DNA of 64,000 nucleotides from Mesostigma viride. Its lineage: Eukaryota; Streptophyta; Mesostigmatophyceae; Mesostigmatales; Mesostigmataceae. Position 1 is the stretch's first letter. The number at the start of each line of letters is the position of its first letter. The translations under genes and the position numbers were made by a program. Below, one piece after another: positions 54,201 to 64,000 of the stretch. The notes below the pieces were generated by a model, which was not told the DNA's origin, made no database searches, and saw nothing but the letters and a program-made list of their open reading frames with translations. The stretch lies in assembly GCA_009746045.1 (NCBI GenBank), contig RPFO01000050.1, positions 5,690,277-5,754,276 of the forward strand, in the 5' to 3' direction.

Positions 54201-54645
54201 GATGATACTGCTGTACCGCTGCTGTATTGAGACCGGGAAAAGTTTGCTTGACGGCCAAATTGCAGCCGTGCGAAACGAAATGCAGTTGCCGCCCTACCTC
54301 TAGAGAAAGCAGCCCATTCGCCGACGCGTCGGGCGGGAAGTCTGCACCCTTCTCATAACTGTCAATAGTTAAGAGTTAATTATGATGTCGAGTTTGTCGA
54401 CTCCTTGCATTTTAGTATGGATTGCACGTCGCGAGCCGGCATCGACCACCTCCAGAGCTAGAACATGCATGCGAAGCCGGGCGCCAAGTCGATAGGCCGG
54501 GATCCATAGTAGGGCCGAATCGGGGATTTAGGGATTTGCGGGCCGTACGTAGGAAAGTGACGGAGTATCCTTAATGGTTCAGACCGGAGATTGAGGGTGC
54601 GCACGTCGGCCGTTTCCAAATCTCTGCTGCGCATGTGCGGCGTGG
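54201..54645. other. spacer of the inverted duplication, left part
   Basis: Unique sequence with no gene seen. Confidence 0.5.
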
Positions 54646-54646
54646 G

Positions 54647-54889
<243 letters not shown>

Positions 54890-54890
<1 letters not shown>

Positions 54891-56005
54891 GTGCCGTAAG
54901 CGGAACCGCCCACACTCCCTTATAGGAACCCACCTCGGCTGGATAGCAATGAAAACTTACTCGCCCACCTTCCCGGCAAGAAGCATTGCGCAAATAAAGT
55001 GGGAGTTTTTACTGGTCGTTCCGTCGGATCCGGAAGTCCCCAGTTCAAACCCGCGCAGGGGCTAGCGGTCCTAAGTTTTCTGCATGTTCCCATCAGCTGC
55101 TATCTACAGTGCCGTAAGCGGAACCGCCCACACTCCCTTATAGGAACCCACCTCGGCTGGATAGCAATGAAAACTTACTCGCCCACCTTCCCGGCAAGAA
55201 GCATTGCGCAAATAAAGTGGGAGTTTTCACTGGTCGTTCCGTCGGATCCGGAAGTCCCCAGTTCAAACCCGCGCAGGGGCTAGCGGTCCTAAGTTTTCTG
55301 CATGTTCCCATCAGCTGCTATCTACAGTGCCGTAAGCGGAACCGCCCACACTCCCTTATAGGAACCCACCTCGGCTGGATAGCAATGAAAACTTACTCGC
55401 CCACCTTCCCGGCAAGAAGCATTGCGCAAATAAAGTGGGAGTTTTTACTGGTCGTTCCGTCGGATCCGGAAGTCCCCAGTTCAAACCCGCGCAGGGGCTA
55501 GCGGTCCTAAGTTTTCTGCATGTTCCCATCAGCTGCTATCTACAGTGCCGTAAGCGGAACCGCCCACACTCCCTTATAGGAACCCACCTCGGCCGGGATA
55601 GCAATGAAAACTTACTCGCCCACCTTCCCGGCAAGAAGCATTGCGCAAATAAAGTGGGAGTTTTTACTGGTCGTTCCGTCGGATCCGGAAGTCCCCAGTT
55701 CAAACCCGCGCAGGGGCTAGCGGTCCTAAGTTTTCTGCATGTTCCCATCAGCTGCTATCTACAGTGCCGTAAGCGGAACCGCCCACACTCCCTTATAGGA
55801 ACCCACCTCGGCTGGATAGCAATGAAAACTTACTCGCCCACCTTCCCGGCAAGAAGCATTGCGCAAATAAAGTGGGAGTTTTTACTGGTCGTTCCGTCGG
55901 ATCCGGAAGTCCCCAGTTCAAACCCGCGCAGGGGCTAGCGGTCCTAAGTTTTCTGCATGTTCCCATCAGCTGCTATCTACAGTGCCGTAAGCGGAACCGC
56001 CCACA
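54890..56005. repeat. 218-bp tandem repeat, five full copies plus a partial
   Basis: Copies start with AGTGCCGTAAGCGGAACCGC at 54890, 55108, 55326, 55544, 55763 and 55981. The spacing is 218 bp except one of 219. The fourth has GGCCGGGATAG for GGCTGGATAG. Copies are almost identical, so amplification is recent. The array ends inside AAC repeats on both sides. Confidence 0.97.
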
Positions 56006-56556
56006 CAACAACAACAACAACAACAACGAGTTCAACAACGTGCGGCGTGGGACACAGAGTAACTGACTGACTGACTAAACTGACTGACTGACTAAACTGA
56101 CTGACTGACATGGGCAGCAGTTCTAGAGATTGACGCAGTTTCCTGCCATCGCCAGCCAGCAAATTGCTCGCGGAGCACGTCACTTTGTTTTTCGTCCGGC
56201 GGCGTGGCCTGCGGCTGCGTCGTTTCGGTGGTGTTATCGATTTCGGGTCGTTTCCGTTGGATTTGTGACCGTTGGGGCCGAAGGCCGTTTGTTTTCCGTA
56301 GTTTTCTTGTTTTGTATTGGTTGTTTATGATTTAGTATTTGTACGGACGATCCGAGCCTCTAACTTAGCGGGTTTATCACGGCCGTTGGATCCATCATCG
56401 GACGCTCCAGATTGTCGGCGGCTAACGATTTAACTTTTTGCATTTCGCCTTCGTACGTTTTTTGAGGCCACCTGGCTAATTACTAACTGGCTTTGAGAGT
56501 GACATTGGCACTGGCAGGTTGCAGGTACATTTTTTTTTTTGAGACTATATCATTAT
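56006..56556. other. spacer of the inverted duplication, right part
   Basis: A short (AAC)n tract (56003-56028), then a CTGACTGACTAAACTGA repeat (56061-56110), then unique sequence. GTGCGGCGTGGG appears both before the left AAC tract (54634) and after the right one (56040), so the two flanks may themselves be a duplication. No gene seen. Confidence 0.6.
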
Positions 56557-57048
56557 CTGTTCGAGATGATCTGCGGGCCAGCAGCTTGATCACACTAGGC
56601 CGCGGACTTTGCTTTCGCAGCTACGCAGACGATTAAGCTGGCCATGTCATGATATTAGTCATGCCATCGATATCATGACTGCGCATGCATTGCGAGACGT
56701 TAATGTAGTGTCGTCGATCGTCGACAGACATTAAGCTGCGCGCATTCAGAAAATATTCTTGAAGTTCAATATTCGACCGACTCGATGATCGAGCACGCGC
56801 GCGCATTTTCGGTTAATTTGTGTATTCATGATACCATACAACTAGCGCCGGGCCGGCGGCCGGCGGCCGGTCAAACTAATCAAAGCTATTCAGCCCCGCA
56901 TATATATATAATCTTCGTCGATCGGCCTAGCTAGTCCGGCTTCCTTCGTTTCTTATTCCTGTAACTTCGAGCTGATCCGGCCTCCCTTTCCATCGACGAT
57001 TGATCAGCTCTCTACCACAAAGCGGATCGAGGCCGATTTCAGCGGAAA

Positions 57049-57733
57049 ATGGTACTGCCACCAATGACGCTGCAGGCAGCTTTCCCGTGCGGGGCAAGGC
57101 CGTACCTGGATAATCTTCCCGTGTATGCCCCCCCGCTCCTGCCCTGCTCTCCACTGGCGGCGAGGCCAGCGCCGGCGCCCTCAGAGCGTCCAGCTGATGC
57201 CGGGGGTGCAACTGATATGCGCATGCGGGACCCTGGCATGCGGGACCCTGGCATGCGGGACCCTGGCATCGCGCCGGCATTTCTGCCAACTCCCTTGGAC
57301 CCATCGTTGCCGTACCTCATCATACCTGGCAGGAAAGTGGGCCTTAGTGACACGTCATGCAAAGGATCAACCGGCTCCTCCCTTCCGGGCATGAAGGAAG
57401 CAAGCAAATTTAATCCTCAGGCGGCGGTCATGACCATCAATCGAGGGGAGATGATGCACCTGGCCAACACCCTGGGGGGCTTGCTGGCGCTCGCGGGCTT
57501 CACTGAGCCGGGCATCCGCGTGGCCCTCATCATGGAGAATGTGGCCGAGTTTGTCCCCACCTTCTATGGGGTTTCGTTTGTGCGCGCCGTGAATGTGCTG
57601 CTCAACCCGATGCTGACAGCGAACGAGCTGGATTTCTACCTGCGCAGCAGCGCACCGAGGCTGGTCATCCTCACGCCATCAAGCCCGTGCAAGGCGAGGG
57701 TGACGGCCGCGTGCGAGAAGCTTGGCATCTCAG
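57049..57733 (+). CDS. NRPS-like gene, exon 1 (right copy, open)
   Basis: ATG at 57049 and donor CTCAG|GTGTGA. The 685-bp exon has no stop before the donor and reads AAVMTINRGEMMHLANTLGG where the left copy has a stop codon. It has three MRDPG units against two on the left, which together with the 3-bp difference explains the 12-bp length difference. It encodes the first part of the AAE3-like acyl-activating domain. A phase-1 join to exon 2 at 60591 is in frame (GIS then VWSVSLEADED). The gene as a whole is probably not functional because exon 2 is broken. Confidence 0.75.
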
Positions 57734-60590
57734 GTGTGATGATGAAATATCCCCCCCTCAGTTGCATTTGCCTATACCGTTCACTTGATCTGCATGACAA
57801 CCCCAGCCTGAGGCTGCGCTCTTAATAATGCTTATGATAGTAGTTGTCAACATGAATATTTATATTTGCCTTTGAACTATTGAAGCTTCTATAATTATAA
57901 TAAATATTTATTCAATATAATTCACTTAACTAATTTTGATTAAGATATCAAACCCAGACAACCACCGCGCTGAGGCCAGAAATCTGCAAGGATCTGGACC
58001 ATGGTAGCTCGAGCCTGCTGTCATCTTATCCGCGTTTGTTGAGTCATTCAGGATGATGGCAATGAATGGAGGTGGATATGTGTAGACGTGGACATTAAAA
58101 ATTATGGCTCTCTGATGAATATATGAAGCAATTGAGTGGTTGAGTACTTACAAGGATGCCTCCCAGCTTGGGAGGAATAATAATTATCTAAGCCGGCCAT
58201 GCGGCAGCAATGTGCAGATTGTGCCTGAGTCTCAATGTAAGACTGCATGGCAGCGCATGAGACTGTGTCAGAACACTGTCAGACGCCGGCCCCGGCCGCA
58301 AACACTACTAAGCTGTTTGTGGACGTGGATAATAGACTCAGTGACGTTAAGTGTCACACTAGCCCATGCATGGTACCCAGTGTGCGTAGTACCTGCATGA
58401 GGCTGACCTGACCCTCTTTCCTTCATGTGGGGAAGTGGTTGCGCAGTTCTATTGGAGTCGCTATTTTGTGGGCGGTGGGATCATTGTCTGAAACCACGTT
58501 CCTTTCTTCCTAGTTTCTTGATGTTCACAGATCTTTTGTTAATCCCTTGTGGAAAACCTTAGGGCTTAGGCCTGGTCCACAGGTCGGGCCAAATTCGGGT
58601 CCGGTTGGGAAAAATTGGGGGGCTGGCCCGCGCCGACGGAGGTTACAAATAGAATCCATTACCTGATTTCCTCCTGTAACCGTTCCAGTCCTTTTCCCAA
58701 CGGGTATTTCCGCATTCCTGCGGGAAAAATTTTGCCCGGTAGGCCCCCTACCGGTCAACATTTTTCCCGCAGGAATGCGGAGGAGTGGGTTCAGGAAAGA
58801 AACAGCCAAAGTGTGAGACTTCCGGCGCTTCGCCCCCTGATACTATCTGTAACCGTGGGCCGACCCGCGCCGAGAGGTTTTACCCGACCAGGTTTGTTCC
58901 TCAATTTTGCCCGTGTGGACCAGGCCTTAATTTCCCTTTCTTGCTTCTGCAGCATTTTTTCTTTTCCATGATATCCTTTCTTCCTTTCTGGGCTGCCCTT
59001 TCTCGCTTTATTTATCTCTTTTTCCTTTCCATGATTGCCCTTTCTTTCATTCTTTCTTGGTTGCCCTTGTTCCTTTCTTGCTATTTAATGTCCTTTTTTC
59101 CTTTCCATTAAATTGTCCTTCTTTTCTTCCAAGGTTGTCCTTGTCTCTAATTCTTTCTTGTCTTTTTCTCCATATTCCATATTGTCAATCCTTTCTTCCT
59201 TACTTGGTTGCCCTTGTCGACCCTAGTTTCTTGATGGTCTTTTTTTTTTTTTTTTTCAGTTTTCATTTCCATGATAATATTATTATGGCTATCCTTGTCC
59301 TTTTCTCCGGATCATCCGTGTCTCGTTTCCTTTCCATTATTGTCCTTTCTTCCTTTCTTGGTCGTCCTCGTCCTTTTATTGCTTGTGCTTTATTACTTTC
59401 CACTATGATCCTTTCTTCCTTCCTTGGTTGACTTGTCCCTTTCTTTACTTGGTGCTTTTTCCTTCCTCAGTGGATGTTCCAACTCCTTCTGAGTTGGCTG
59501 TCCATTCTTCATTTATTATATTGGTCTTTCTGAAGAATTTTTTTCCTGTAAATTGTAAATTGTCCCTTTCTTGGTTGTCCTAATATGTATTTCCTTTCTA
59601 CAGCGTCCTTTTCTCCTTTTTGTTTGTCATTTTAATATAGTTTATTTCAATTAATTGTTCTTTTTCCCACTTTAATTCAATGGTTTGCACTTTGTCCTTT
59701 CTTGGCTTTCCATAATTTCCTTTCATGGTTGTCCTTTTTTTTTTTCTTGATCGTTTTTTGGTCTTTGTTACATCTTTTTTCCTTGTCTGACTCCTTATTC
59801 CCTTCTTGGTTGCCATGTTTTCTTGATTGTCCATTTTTCTTTCTTGACTCTTCTTCCCTTTTTAGACTGACAGTTCCTAGTTTTTCCTGTCTTGGTTGTC
59901 TGATTTCCTTTTTAGTTGTCTGTCCTATGCCCTTTTTGCCTCTTCTTGTTTGCATCTCATTTCTTGCCTTTTTTCCCACTTTAATACTTGATAATGTCCT
60001 TTTTCTTTTCGCAGTTAATCCCTTTCCCGTTCTTGCTTGTTGTCCTTTTTTCCTTTTTCGTTCGCCATTAATTTCCTTTTCTTGTTAATTATCTATTGAC
60101 AGTTCCTTTCTTGTTTGTATTTCCTTTCTTGGTTGTCCTTTCTTCCTCTATTGGTTGTCCTACTTCCTTTGTTGATTGTGCCTTTCCCTTTGTTTCATGC
60201 AGTAATCTTTTGTTGATCGTCCTTTTTTGCTTTCTTGTCAATGTCTATTTCCTTTCTTGTTCATCCGTTCATGTTTAATCGTCTTATTTCCTTCGTTCAT
60301 TTTTTGTCCTTATTTTCTCCTTTGACAGTCTTCTCCCCTTCCTTGGCTGCTCTTTTCCCTTTCTTTATTGTTTATTTAAATTTCCTTTCTTGTTTGTCCT
60401 AGTACCTTTATTAATTTTCCCTTTTAATTGCTCTTGGTTGTCCTATTTTCTTTTGTTGTTTGTCCCTTTATCCTTTCTTGGTTGTCCTATTTGATCCTTG
60501 CATGATTGTCCTATTTTCTTACTTGGTTGTCTCTCTTCCTGCGCTACTTGTGACACATTGGGCGTTTTGATACCCCTTCGTCTTCCTCAG
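57734..60590 (+). other. intron 1 of the right copy, empty of large insertions
   Basis: 2.86 kb against ~22.9 kb in the left copy. It includes a diverged dispersed repeat (57950-58120, inverted), inverted GGGAAAAATTTT sequences (58725-58775) at the LTR target site, and the pyrimidine-rich minisatellite TTTCCTTTCTTGGTTGTCC (58925-60540) just upstream of the acceptor CTTCCTCAG. Confidence 0.7.
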
Positions 60591-61149
60591 TCTGGTCTGT
60601 ATCCCTCGAAGCCGACGAGGACCCTGAAGGGGCGTTGTCCGGCCAAGCAAGCATCCCGCTAGGCAACGAGGCCTCCACGCCGAACGCATCCACCCTGACC
60701 TGCCACTACCATCTCCAGGTTGCCTGGGAGCTGGGGGCCCTCAGGGTGCCGGACGCCAGCCCTGCGGACGCGTGCGCAGCGCTGGCCCGTCAGGCCCCCA
60801 GCCATGAGGACGATGTGTTGCTGATTCTGGGCACGTCTGGCACGACTGGCCTGCCCAAGCTCACCCCGCTGCGCCAGCGCCATTTGGTATGGGCGTATCT
60901 GCAAGTGGTTCGGTACTTGAACTACAGCCCCTACGACCGGTTGATTATCATTGTCCCTCTGTTCCATCTCTTTGCAGCTTGAGTACTTTGTTTTCCATGC
61001 TGCTGGCGGGGGGCTCGTTCGTGTTGCCGCCGCGGTTTGAGCTCCACAGCTTCCTGGGTGTGGTCAGGGAGTATGGCGTCACCTGCATCCCCGCGCCGCC
61101 CACGGTGCACCGCTTGATGCTTCAGGAGGTGGAGGCGCACCCTGAACAG
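60591..61149 (+). pseudogene. NRPS-like gene, exon 2 (right copy, frameshifted)
   Basis: Same borders as the left exon 2, but 559 bp instead of 563. It lacks six bases after ASIPL and has two extra bases near 60975 (TTTGCAGCTTGAG for TTTGGCTTGTG). These give a TGA at 60980-60982 and shift the frame. The ATP-binding loop LILGTSGTTGLPKLTP is intact. Substitutions such as HLVWAYLQVVRYLNYS for HFVWAYLQLARDLNYS also distinguish the copies. Confidence 0.85.
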
Positions 61150-61615
61150 GTGGGTTGGGGGGTTCGACTTGAATTATCGTGCCCAGGTGGGGGTTGGGAC
61201 GTGCTTATAGTAACTGGATGACTGTCGCCAGGCGGGTGGTGGGTCGCTTCCTTTGGAAGAAAATGGGTGAGCTGGTGTCAAGTACTGGGTGCCGCACACG
61301 TTCATTATTGCAAGGCAGCAGCTGGTAGACGGAGGGATGACTTGCATGTGATCAAACCCAGGGTGTGGTGGGTGATAAGTGTTTGCACCCTATTTGCATT
61401 CGTTGATGTATGATGACCATGCATGCAGTTGCCGCCCAGCCAGCCAGCAAGTGTCGTTTCATCCAAAACACGAATGACTTGCATTCGGGTGGGTGACGCC
61501 CATGATTAATTTGAGAAAGTTTGAATAAGGAGACAGTGTTCAATGGCACTTCATCAGTAGATGCAGCAAGCTATGAGTAATTCATGAATTGCTGCAACTA
61601 CAATGGCATTATTAG

Positions 61616-62182
61616 CTGGCTCTTTGCGACAAGCCCGGAGCGAGTGTGCAGGGGGGGGCGGGGTCAGATCCCCCCTGCCCCCCCACCCCTGGTCAGGGGG
61701 GGGGGGGTTGAGGGTCCGACCCCCCCCCCTTCCTGGTACTGGTCGAGGGGGTAGGGGCGGGTCGAGCCCCCCCCCCCCCTACTCCCAGGAGGCGCTGGAA
61801 TTAACTGGGTGACGTGCACGGGTGAGTTGCGCACCGCTATGCCAGGGAAACTGCTGGCCGTGAAGTGGCGGGAGCGCGGATTGTGGGGGGGAAACTGGGG
61901 GAAAAAAGGGGGTCCAAATGAGTAAGGGGAGGAAGGCGGGGGAAGGGGGGAAAGTGGGGGTTGGGGGAACTAGGAAGGGGGGGAGGGGGCGCGGGGGGGC
62001 AACCCACCCCACCCCCTGCTAGGGGTGTGAGGGGGAGGGGGTGGGTCGAGACCCCGCCCCCCCCTCCCCCCCCCTCGAGGGGGGGGTGGCGGGGTCAGAC
62101 CCCCCGGCCCACCCCCCCACCCCTGGTCAGGGGGGGGGGGCGGGGGGTGCACACTCGCTCCGGGCTTGTCGCGAACAGCCAG
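61616..62182. mobile_element. G-rich TIR element (right-arm copy)
   Basis: Same element as 28234-29062, in reverse and shorter (567 bp). The flanks read ATTAG before it and TTAGTA after it, giving a TTAG direct repeat. The terminal inverted repeats are nearly perfect over ~35 bp. Confidence 0.7.
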
Positions 62183-62249
62183 TTAGTATAAACTTTGAGG
62201 GATCCGTAGTCTCTTTAGTACATACTTGATATTTCCGGAACATTTTAAG

Positions 62250-62741
62250 TTGGTTGGAGACCCATCTAGGGTCCACATGGGTCCTCAGAGATAGAGGATC
62301 TTGTACAGATTACTACAATATACTTTATTGTAGTATTGGGCCAATGGCTGTACTTCACTAGTACTCGCCAATGGGATAACGCCACGTAGAATATGTGGGC
62401 GTCTCCCAGGCCTCCACGTCACCGGCTGGTCAAGGGCCGGTGTAGTACTGTCAATAGGACTGAGCCGACTATCGGCCTATTATGTATGCGCATCTGCCTT
62501 GGTACCTCCTAGAGGATTCTAGAAGTATCTAACACGCGGCATGCACTGAACTACACGGAATGCATGTCCACGTAGGATATTCAGCAAGACTGATGAAGGT
62601 GCCAAGCGCAATAGAATATATGCGCAACGAAGACGAATTATGCAAAAAACGACAATAACGTAAAGAAATAAAGAAGAGCCTTTGTTTTATGCATAACGCA
62701 TCAAGCAAGATACCTTTTTATCGCAACTTGTATTCATTGCA
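62250..62741 (+). mobile_element. 5' LTR/leader of a retrotransposon (partial in window)
   Basis: Unique sequence that begins exactly where homology to the left arm stops and runs up to the Gag ATG. AATAAA near 62668 could be an LTR polyadenylation signal. Without the 3' LTR the borders cannot be fixed. Confidence 0.5.
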
Positions 62742-63983
62742 ATGTCTTCGGACGACAATCTTTCAGAGCAGAGGTCTGGCCCTGGTGAGCACGGACCGGC
62801 TCAATTTTCTGTCGACCCTGGCCCAGGCGAGCACAGGGATGACAATAAGAATATGTCCGACCAGCCCCGGGAGGAGGGCTGCGGGCAGGGAAGTACTAGT
62901 AGTGACAACCAGCGTGCGCGTGATAAGGTGCTTCGGCGGGAGACCTTGCTTCAAGAGGCGAAGCTGCTGTCGGCAATCAAGAAATGGGTTCCAGCCCCGC
63001 TGGTGCCTGGTGCTATTCAAGCAGACCGGGATCGCTTTGTAAGCTCTCTTGGGCCGTTTTTCCGCAGGCTCGCGGGCAACCGAGACATCATTCCGGACTG
63101 GCTGGAGTTTCTTCGTGGAACCCCGCTGGGAGACCGCGAGAAAAACCACCCAGAGTGGATTTCGCTGCTGGATAAAGCACAGCGTCTGCGGTGGTCGCCG
63201 TTCGAGTTTCTGCGCCGAGCGAGGGAGACTTTTCTTCGTTCTATCACTGCCAAAACCTGCGACGAGATCGAGGAATTTGTAGATGCAAAGCCGAAGCCCG
63301 GGCAGACCATCATCGAGCACCTCAACTCTTACTACGACATGCTGGAGAAGCAGGGGCTCCGGTGGCCTGACGAGGCGGTGAATCTCCGATGGATCCAAAA
63401 CTGTGCTCTGTCCGAATCCGAGAAGCGGAATTTGGTCGCCAACTGCCGCGGTTACCTGTGCGACACTCACCGATGCAGAGCTCACCTCAAGGAGCTCCTG
63501 ACGAATCAAACCCGTGTTTCCAGAGAAGGAGGTGCCGCGGAGGTGCCTCGTGTCGCCATGGTGATGGAGCAGCAACGGGAAATCTTCTGCTACAACTGCG
63601 GGCAGCCCGGGCACACACGCCGCGCATGTAAGGGTAAGGTTGTCGCTAATTCTGAGTCCTTCCCTCCCTGCACTTTCTGTAATAGGACTAACCATCTGGC
63701 TAAGGATTGCTACTTTCGCAAGTGCAAGTCTTGTGGCAATTCTGGACATGATGCGTCTGCCTGCAGGAGCAAGGCGGGCGCTGGACCCAAGGATACCCAG
63801 ATGGAGGTCCTCAAGCTGCTGCAGCAGATCTCCCAAGCCGTCAAGAGCGGTGCCCTTCGTGGCGGCGACGCTTCTCAGCCGCGTGGTGGTGACGCTTCCC
63901 AGCCGCGTGGTGGTGATGCTTCTCAGCCGCGGGGTGGCAATACCTCTCGTGGCCGCAAGAGGAAGCAGCAGCAGAAAAACTAG
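62742..63983 (+). CDS. retrotransposon Gag with three zinc knuckles
   Basis: A 413-codon ORF with ATG in CATTGCAATG and stop TAG. After an acidic, Ser/Gly-rich N-terminus comes a capsid-like region (HPEWISLLDKAQRLRWSPFE, DEIEEFVDAKPKPGQTIIEH) resembling the retrotransposon gag family. Three CCHC knuckles follow: CYNCGQPGHTRRAC, CTFCNRTNHLAKDC and CKSCGNSGHDASAC. The tail has three copies of RGGDASQP (24-bp tandem repeat) and a basic end. Expected to package the element's RNA. Pol would lie beyond the window, so the superfamily (Gypsy or other) is undecided. This ORF is unbroken, unlike the Copia element's. Confidence 0.85.
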   Translation: MSSDDNLSEQRSGPGEHGPAQFSVDPGPGEHRDDNKNMSDQPREEGCGQGSTSSDNQRARDKVLRRETLLQEAKLLSAIKKWVPAPLVPGAIQADRDRFVSSLGPFFRRLAGNRDIIPDWLEFLRGTPLGDREKNHPEWISLLDKAQRLRWSPFEFLRRARETFLRSITAKTCDEIEEFVDAKPKPGQTIIEHLNSYYDMLEKQGLRWPDEAVNLRWIQNCALSESEKRNLVANCRGYLCDTHRCRAHLKELLTNQTRVSREGGAAEVPRVAMVMEQQREIFCYNCGQPGHTRRACKGKVVANSESFPPCTFCNRTNHLAKDCYFRKCKSCGNSGHDASACRSKAGAGPKDTQMEVLKLLQQISQAVKSGALRGGDASQPRGGDASQPRGGDASQPRGGNTSRGRKRKQQQKN

Positions 63984-64000
63984 ATGATCCTCTCTGTTTA

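Larger units (their letters stand above)
56557..62249. repeat. right arm of large inverted duplication
   Basis: The reverse complement of the left arm without its three large insertions. It carries the upstream region, exon 1, a 2.86-kb intron 1, exon 2 and part of intron 2 on the plus strand. Homology stops at AACATTTTA near 62249, where a retrotransposon leader begins, so the true end of the duplication may lie beyond the window. Confidence 0.9.

Noticed and set aside
54999-56066. Repeated ~94-residue ORFs in the 218-bp array
   Set aside because: The period is not a multiple of 3, so the frame changes from copy to copy; the similar ORFs only reflect the same DNA unit read once per copy.

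Overview
The window is nuclear DNA of a eukaryote, most likely a unicellular alga or another repeat-rich protist. Exons are GC-rich, introns use GT/AG borders, and long stretches are transposons, satellites and microsatellites. No bacterial operon, CRISPR array or rRNA is visible. I cannot name the species from the sequence.

1-20 kb. The 3' part of a coiled-coil gene (exons 398-715, 1573-1827, 2441-2584, all phase 0) is followed by debris of a non-LTR retrotransposon in both orientations. Next comes a five-exon gene (8042-14325, + strand) whose exons join without a break into a 315-residue single-pass membrane protein. Its third intron is filled with minisatellites that contain its own 5' splice site. 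A 541-bp MITE with perfect 36-bp inverted ends, a non-LTR reverse transcriptase fragment and a 630-bp (GGGT)n tract follow.

20-54 kb, minus strand. The exons of one very long gene can be followed from 53.7 kb down to 20.0 kb. It encodes a modular non-ribosomal peptide synthetase (NRPS)-like enzyme: an AAE3/Pcs60-like acyl-activating domain with a carrier domain, a frameshift-ridden condensation domain, an amino-acid-type adenylation domain with a second carrier, and a hydrophobic C-terminal exon. Its first intron is about 23 kb because it holds a 2.3-kb terminal-inverted-repeat (TIR) element, a 2.85-kb composite insertion with a nested palindrome, and a 14.9-kb Copia-type LTR retrotransposon. 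The LTR element itself contains a 184-bp satellite, into which a 4.0-kb retrotransposon with a RING-H2 finger and a restriction-like endonuclease has inserted.

54-64 kb. The promoter, exon 1 and exon 2 of the NRPS gene are present again on the plus strand as the other arm of a large inverted duplication (28.2-54.2 kb against 56.6-62.2 kb). The spacer carries an (AAC)n tract and five 218-bp repeats. The right arm lacks the three large insertions, so it serves as an empty-site reference. It shows the 5-bp ACTCC duplication of the LTR element and the original 2.8-kb first intron. The two copies carry different lesions: a stop codon in exon 1 of the left copy, and a frameshift and stop in exon 2 of the right copy. 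The right arm ends where the leader of another retrotransposon begins, whose three-knuckle Gag ORF (62742-63983) closes the window.

Several coding regions contain frameshifts, some in homopolymers. Assembly error and true decay cannot be separated from the sequence alone, so this limits every statement about gene integrity.
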